64,000 nt of DNA. Origin: Anaeromusa acidaminophila DSM 3853 (lineage in GTDB: Bacteria; Bacillota; Negativicutes; Anaeromusales; Anaeromusaceae). Made by a program: the position numbers and the translations under genes. Position 1 is the stretch's first letter, and the number at the start of each line of letters is the position of its first letter. The DNA lies in assembly GCF_000374545.1 (NCBI RefSeq), contig NZ_KB894588.1, forward strand, positions 62,001 to 126,000, written 5' to 3'. Positions 60,350 to 64,000 of the stretch are shown here, piece by piece. The notes below the pieces were generated by a model. The model did not search any database. It was not told where the DNA came from and worked only from the letters and a program-made list of their open reading frames with translations.

Positions 60350-61315
60350 TTAAATACTATGAGTAAAAGCGGCTTCTAGCTTTGTGTTTTTCAAACCGCT
60401 ATCCACTTCCTTTTGATCTTTATAGACCAATTCCAGTGAATTATCTTTGTTTAATTGATGTTTAACGCCATAATAAAAACCCTTGTTGTTGTTATCAAAA
60501 TCGCTTTGTTTTCCCATATCGCCATTCGTTTCTACTTTAAACGCAGTAATATACATTGATGTTTTATCATCAAAGCCATAATTCCAAGTTACCGCATAGG
60601 CGCGATTGTCTTCGCTGCGATTGGACTGCGTATATTCTGCCGTCCAGGTATGCTTGCCTTGCTGATAATTTCCATCCAGCGCCCAATGGTTCGTATTTCC
60701 ATTGACTCGATCTTGATATCGACCTAACGTCATCCCCCACTGCAACTGCTTGTTGGGATGAAAGCCAGTCCGAATCGCATAAATCCGGTTGTCTTCATCT
60801 CCGGCATTATCTTCTTGCACAAAGGCTGCGTTGATATCCAATCCCGCTGCTGCCCCATTTACAGTCACCCCGTCTACAAAAGCCCGTTTCCCAATATTGG
60901 ACTCTGAGCGGCTGTAAAGAAGCGACATCGCGCCAATAGTCAAATCTTGACGCCCAAGTTTAAATGCCAACTCTCCTGCTTGTTTTATCACTCCAAACTG
61001 ATCAAGGGTCATTACCGTTTTTTTATTTCCATATACCGCACTATCTGTATTGTAGTCCGCCAAGGTCGGATTCGTAGCATATTGCGCTCCCAAGCGAGTG
61101 AATACAGACCAGCCGCTCCCCAGCGCGGCTTCTCCTGTTAAGCGTAACGAGCTCATGGTACCAGAAGTATTTGCTTCTCCGGCCTTCGTATCTTTCTCAT
61201 ATTTTACCGTCACGTCGCCGCTGAATTTAACCCCAGTCTCCGCCTCCGCAGCAAATGCCGCTGAGGAAGCAGAAAATACAAGGCCCGTTATGGCCATAAG
61301 TACCGCTTTTTTCAT
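60350..61315 (-). CDS. Outer-membrane porin under a cobalamin riboswitch
   Basis: 321 residues. Signal peptide at residues 1-22 (ending AFAAEA). The rest is an amphipathic beta-barrel: VKFSGDVTVKYEKDT, GWSVFTRLGAQY, ELAFKLGRQDLTIG, WALDGNYQQGKHTWTAEYTQ, and a C-terminal strand KLEAAFTHSI with only a terminal Ile. It resembles small general porins of Negativicutes. Control by cobalamin suggests a role in corrinoid or cobalt uptake. Confidence 0.85.
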   Translation of the reverse strand: MKKAVLMAITGLVFSASSAAFAAEAETGVKFSGDVTVKYEKDTKAGEANTSGTMSSLRLTGEAALGSGWSVFTRLGAQYATNPTLADYNTDSAVYGNKKTVMTLDQFGVIKQAGELAFKLGRQDLTIGAMSLLYSRSESNIGKRAFVDGVTVNGAAAGLDINAAFVQEDNAGDEDNRIYAIRTGFHPNKQLQWGMTLGRYQDRVNGNTNHWALDGNYQQGKHTWTAEYTQSNRSEDNRAYAVTWNYGFDDKTSMYITAFKVETNGDMGKQSDFDNNNKGFYYGVKHQLNKDNSLELVYKDQKEVDSGLKNTKLEAAFTHSI

Positions 61316-61383
61316 TAAAATTCTTTCCTCCTTTTACTATTTTCTTAATCCTCTTTACTGTTTTTCTCTTCCTCCTTTTCATT

Positions 61384-61486
61384 TGAGTCCATAAAGAAAA
61401 CCCTTTTGCAACAGCAAAAGGGCGTCGTTTCGCAGATAAATTTTACATAAAATAAAATAAGACTGACCTAGAATGGTCAGTCTTAC
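61384..61486 (-). terminator. Tandem intrinsic terminators of cobalamin riboswitch 3
   Basis: First hairpin: TAAGACTGACC with GGTCAGTCTTA (61459-61486) and TTTTATTTTA. Second: CCCTTTTGC with GCAAAAGGG (61398-61420) and TTTTCTTT. Both lie between the riboswitch and the porin start. Confidence 0.8.
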
Positions 61487-61524
61487 TATGTAAAATCGTC
61501 TCACGAAATCCCCTTCCTGTCGCT

Positions 61525-61715
61525 CGCAGGTATAGCGGTGATTGTTGGTTAGGCAGTTCTCCTGGCTCTGGATCATCGCGGCTTCAAACCTTCCCGGAAC
61601 CATTCTTCCAGTGGCATCTTTTGAAGCAACTCTCCCATTACAGTGGCGGGACCGCGCCGGCATTGCACCGGACTTCCCTATTAAGCCCTTGCGGGCACCT
61701 AAACCCTCTTTATGC
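61525..61715 (-). promoter_or_regulatory. Cobalamin riboswitch 3 (before the porin)
   Basis: Core as in riboswitches 1 and 2 (AGGTGCCCGCAAGGGC, GGGAAGTCCGGTGCAATGCC, GGTCCCGCCACTGTAA) and B12 box AGCCAGGAGAACTGCCTA at 61550-61567. Confidence 0.95.
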
Positions 61716-61735
61716 GGTTTTCTTTACTAATTTAA

Positions 61736-61763
61736 ATACTAGCAGTTTTGTTCTTTTTGTCAA
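61736..61763 (-). promoter_or_regulatory. Promoter of the porin transcript
   Basis: On the minus strand TTGACA (61758-61763) and TAGTAT (61736-61741) are 16 bp apart with an extended TGC before the -10. Confidence 0.7.
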
Positions 61764-61807
61764 GCCGTTTTTCATCGTACAGCCAACTTCTTCCGTCTGC
61801 GCATTTC

Positions 61808-62377
61808 TTATTTAGCGCCAATTCCTAATTGATCTTTGTATTTCCGCATGCCTTCAATGCAGCATTGCATAACCGTATTCGCCTCCAGATTCAACAGGGC
61901 AAAGCCTTTATTGATAACCTCCCGGTTGCATTTAGCGGCAAAGCTTTTATCCTTGAATTTTTTCTTTAGACTTTTCACTTCCATGTCCTCAATACCCATA
62001 GGACGCATCAAAGCGGCAGCCATAATAATGCCAGTCAGTTCATCTACAGTAAACAAGCTTTTTTCCAAATTGGTAAGAGGCTCGCATTCCTCTGTGCAAA
62101 GGCCATAGCCATGAGAAAGAATGGCCCTGATGTCGTCCTCTTCCACATCTTCGCCACTCAGAAGCTCCCGCACATGCTGGCAGTGCTCGTCCGGATATTT
62201 TTCATAGTCAACATCATGCAAATAGCCGATAGCCGCCCAATGAGCCGCATCCTCTTGAAAATACTCCCCCATGGCCTCCATCACCGCGCTCACAGCCTGA
62301 GCGTGCAATAGTAAGTGTTTTTCCGTAACATGTTTCTTTAAAATGCCTTGCGCTTTTTCCAAGGTTAACTTTTCCAT
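61808..62377 (-). CDS. HD-domain hydrolase
   Basis: 189 residues. HD superfamily metal motif: HLLLHAQAV (His), GYLHDVDYEKYPDEH (HD), and ILSHGYG. Close relatives are annotated only as HD hydrolases; substrate unknown. ATG 62377 follows GGAGG by eight bases. Not clearly part of the corrinoid island. Confidence 0.85.
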   Translation of the reverse strand: MEKLTLEKAQGILKKHVTEKHLLLHAQAVSAVMEAMGEYFQEDAAHWAAIGYLHDVDYEKYPDEHCQHVRELLSGEDVEEDDIRAILSHGYGLCTEECEPLTNLEKSLFTVDELTGIIMAAALMRPMGIEDMEVKSLKKKFKDKSFAAKCNREVINKGFALLNLEANTVMQCCIEGMRKYKDQLGIGAK

Positions 62378-62491
62378 TTCCGCCGCCTCCATACAACAAT
62401 ATCTTGCATTCTAGTTCTTCCTACGATTACAACATTCATTATACCTCGTCTCTAGCCTACATAAAAGCGGCGCGACAAATTCTATGCGACC

Positions 62492-63301
62492 TTACCTTGA
62501 CAAAGCTCTTCGATCCTTCGGATGTGTCACCGGAGCCGCCGCCAGCAGCTTTTGCGTATACGGATGTTTTCCTTGCGCTAACTGATGCGCAGGCAAAACT
62601 TCTACCAGTCTGCCTTCTTGCATAATGCCGACGCGGTCTGCTACGTGGGGCAGCATGGCTAGATTATGCGTAATGAAAAGATAGGTTAAATCCATCTGCT
62701 GCCGCACTTGATGCAACAAGCCAAGGATTTGATTCTGCAGCGTCACATCCAAACTCGACGTAGCCTCGTCAAATACAACCAGCCTTGGCTGCGGCAAAAG
62801 AGCCCTAGCCAAAGCGACTCGCTGGCACTCCCCCCCGGAAAGTTCTCCTGGATACCGCTCCAAAACTTTAGCGGACAAGCCGCAGCATTCCAGCATATTA
62901 CTGATCCGCTTCGTTATGCGAGCTTCATTTTCCTCCAAGGCAAAAGACCGCACTGGTTCCGCTAGAATTTCGCCTACCTGCATACGGGGATTCATGGAAG
63001 AATAAGCGTCTTGAAACACCATCTGCACTTGACGCCGATAGTTTTTTTGCGTCCTCCCCTTTAGCGTGGAAATATCCTCACCACCAAAAAGAATTTTACC
63101 TGATGCCAGCGGCTCCAACAATAAGATCGCTCTAGCCAGCGTACTTTTCCCGCTGCCGCTTTCGCCAGCCAACGCCAAGCGCTCCCCTTCGGCAATCTGC
63201 AAGGATACCTTTTCTACGGCCTTCACTTCTTTATGCCCGGCCAGCCAATGCGAATGCAACCGATAACGGCAGCAAACGTTTTCAACTACAAGAAGACTCA
63301 T
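62492..63301 (-). CDS. ABC transporter ATPase, oligopeptide/nickel type (OppF/NikE-like)
   Basis: 269 residues. Walker A GESGSGKSTLA, Q-loop VFQDAYSSMNPR, signature LSGGECQRVALA, Walker B LVVFDEATSSLD, and H-loop LFITHNL. The C-terminal KHPYTQKLLAAAP is the Opp/Dpp/Nik family tail. ATG 63301 follows GAGGAGG by seven bases and lies inside the end of the preceding ATPase gene (20 bases). Substrate (peptide or nickel/cobalt) cannot be told; the metal context is suggestive. Confidence 0.88.
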   Translation of the reverse strand: MSLLVVENVCCRYRLHSHWLAGHKEVKAVEKVSLQIAEGERLALAGESGSGKSTLARAILLLEPLASGKILFGGEDISTLKGRTQKNYRRQVQMVFQDAYSSMNPRMQVGEILAEPVRSFALEENEARITKRISNMLECCGLSAKVLERYPGELSGGECQRVALARALLPQPRLVVFDEATSSLDVTLQNQILGLLHQVRQQMDLTYLFITHNLAMLPHVADRVGIMQEGRLVEVLPAHQLAQGKHPYTQKLLAAAPVTHPKDRRALSR

Positions 63302-64000
63302 GCGCCGCCTCCTCAATCAATTCGAAGCGGCTGGCCGCCAACAAGCGCTTCGTATAGGCCTCCTGAGGCGCATCAAAAATTCCCATACAGCTTCCCTGTT
63401 CTACCACGCGCCCCTCCCGCATGACCGCCACCTGATCCGCCAGCTCTGCAATCACGCCCATATCATGAGAGACTAAAAGCACTGAGCTTCCTCCCTCTTG
63501 CTGCAAGCGGCGCAATTCTTCGATAATCTGCGCTTGCAAGGTCACATCCAAGGCGGTAGTCGGCTCATCGGCGATGATCAAGGGAGGCTCCAGCGCCACA
63601 GCCATAGCAATCAGCACTCTCTGCCGCTGACCGCCTGACAATTGGTGCGGAAAGCGATAGTACAGCTCTTCCGGCTTTGTAACGCCCGCGCGAAGCAGGG
63701 CTTGTCTCGCCCCGGCTCCAGCCTCTCGACGCGACAGCTTCCGGTGCACTCGAAAAAGCTCCGCTACCTGCCAGCCTACAGGCAATACCGGATTCAGCGA
63801 GGCCAGGGGATCTTGAAAGACCATGCCGATCGCCGCACCGCGTAGCGCGCGCAGCTCCTCCGGCTTCAATGCGCATAAGTTTTTCCCTTGGAACCAGGCC
63901 TCTCCTTGAACCTGCACATTATTGCGCCCCATACCGGCCAGCCCTAGCACCGCCTGCAGCGTCAACGACTTGCCGCTGCCGCTTTCTCCTACCAAGCCCA
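63282..64000 (-). CDS. ABC transporter ATPase, oligopeptide/nickel type (OppD/NikD-like), partial
   Basis: The 5' end is cut by the window edge; 239 codons remain. Walker A GESGSGKSLTLQAV, VFQDPLASLNPV, LSGGQRQRVLIA, ADEPTTALDVT, LLVSHDMG, and the tail EAYTKRLLAA. It pairs with the overlapping downstream ATPase. The permease and binding-protein genes must lie beyond the window. Confidence 0.9.
   Translation of the reverse strand, partial: GLVGESGSGKSLTLQAVLGLAGMGRNNVQVQGEAWFQGKNLCALKPEELRALRGAAIGMVFQDPLASLNPVLPVGWQVAELFRVHRKLSRREAGAGARQALLRAGVTKPEELYYRFPHQLSGGQRQRVLIAMAVALEPPLIIADEPTTALDVTLQAQIIEELRRLQQEGGSSVLLVSHDMGVIAELADQVAVMREGRVVEQGSCMGIFDAPQEAYTKRLLAASRFELIEEAAHESSCS

Noticed and set aside
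58755-61715. Three similar blocks seen as a repeat or mobile element
   Set aside because: The similarity is fully explained by the cobalamin riboswitch core; no transposase or target duplications are present.
1-64000. CRISPR arrays, phage genes, integrase, rRNA or a replication origin
   Set aside because: No regular spaced repeats, phage or transposase proteins, rRNA signatures or DnaA-box clusters were seen when reading the window; only one tRNA is present.

Overview
The window is chromosomal DNA from an anaerobic, double-membraned Firmicute, most likely a Negativicute of the Sporomusa/Anaeromusa/Pelosinus type. The evidence is mixed. Low-GC Gram-positive traits include strong AGGAGG ribosome sites, TTG/GTG starts, a ydaO-type c-di-AMP riboswitch, DUF134/DUF5320/DUF1847/TSCPD genes and a second EF-G. 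Alongside them sit genes needing an outer membrane: TonB-ExbB-ExbD, a TonB-dependent receptor, a porin and an RND pump. The species call is inference. I see no phage, transposase, integrase or CRISPR array; the window reads as ordinary chromosome with several accessory metabolic islands.

Layout. 1-6.9 kb (mostly +): the end of coaD with a coiled-coil partner gene, a DUF4127 protein, an NlpC/P60 hydrolase (-), a Fur-box-controlled 48-residue peptide, tRNA-Pro(CGG) (-), an unknown protein, and zwf-pgl. 6.9-11.7 kb (-): a second EF-G, then an operon of M42 peptidase, gamma-carbonic-anhydrase-like protein, ndk and PduO-type cobalamin adenosyltransferase. 11.9-16.1 kb: a small membrane protein, then an ArsR regulator with a four-domain CoA-disulfide-reductase/rhodanese/TusA/DsrE sulfur-transfer protein and a TSCPD protein. 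16.2-29.6 kb: an aminotransferase, small membrane proteins, a DUF4405 cytochrome-like protein, an RND pump with its adaptor, an ArsB/NhaD-type transporter, a ClC exchanger with an RCK_C tail, a c-di-AMP-riboswitch-linked dapB-like gene, and a DUF389 protein. 29.8-36.4 kb (-): one operon resembling the Desulfovibrio 'orange protein' cluster (two NifX-like proteins, two ferredoxin-MinD ATPases, Mrp, TSCPD, two DUF134 regulators, DUF5320, a degenerate PaaK-like protein and DUF1847). 36.5-38.5 kb: a LysR regulator divergent from an iron-sulfur-flavoprotein-like reductase, and a cupin.

38.8-61.7 kb (-) is the most striking part: a corrinoid/tetrapyrrole-metal island. Three cobalamin riboswitches, each followed by an intrinsic terminator, precede in turn a porin, an exported CbiK and a long operon. 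That operon runs cbiZ, exbB, exbD, tonB, a nitrogenase-like fragment, cobN, a radical SAM/SPASM gene, chlI-like, chlD-like, a TonB receptor, an S-component with an extracytoplasmic domain, a double EcfA, EcfT, a PQQ-type propeller, and possibly rhodanese and trmO. Read together, it is an uptake and metal-handling route: the porin and TonB receptor cross the outer membrane, periplasmic domains bind or sort, the ECF transporter crosses the inner membrane, and CobN-ChlI-ChlD plus CbiZ act on the tetrapyrrole inside. CobN with ChlID in an anaerobe that also carries CbiK is unexpected, and the real substrate is open.

The window ends (61.8-64 kb, -) with an HD-domain protein and two peptide/nickel-type ABC ATPases, the second cut by the window edge.
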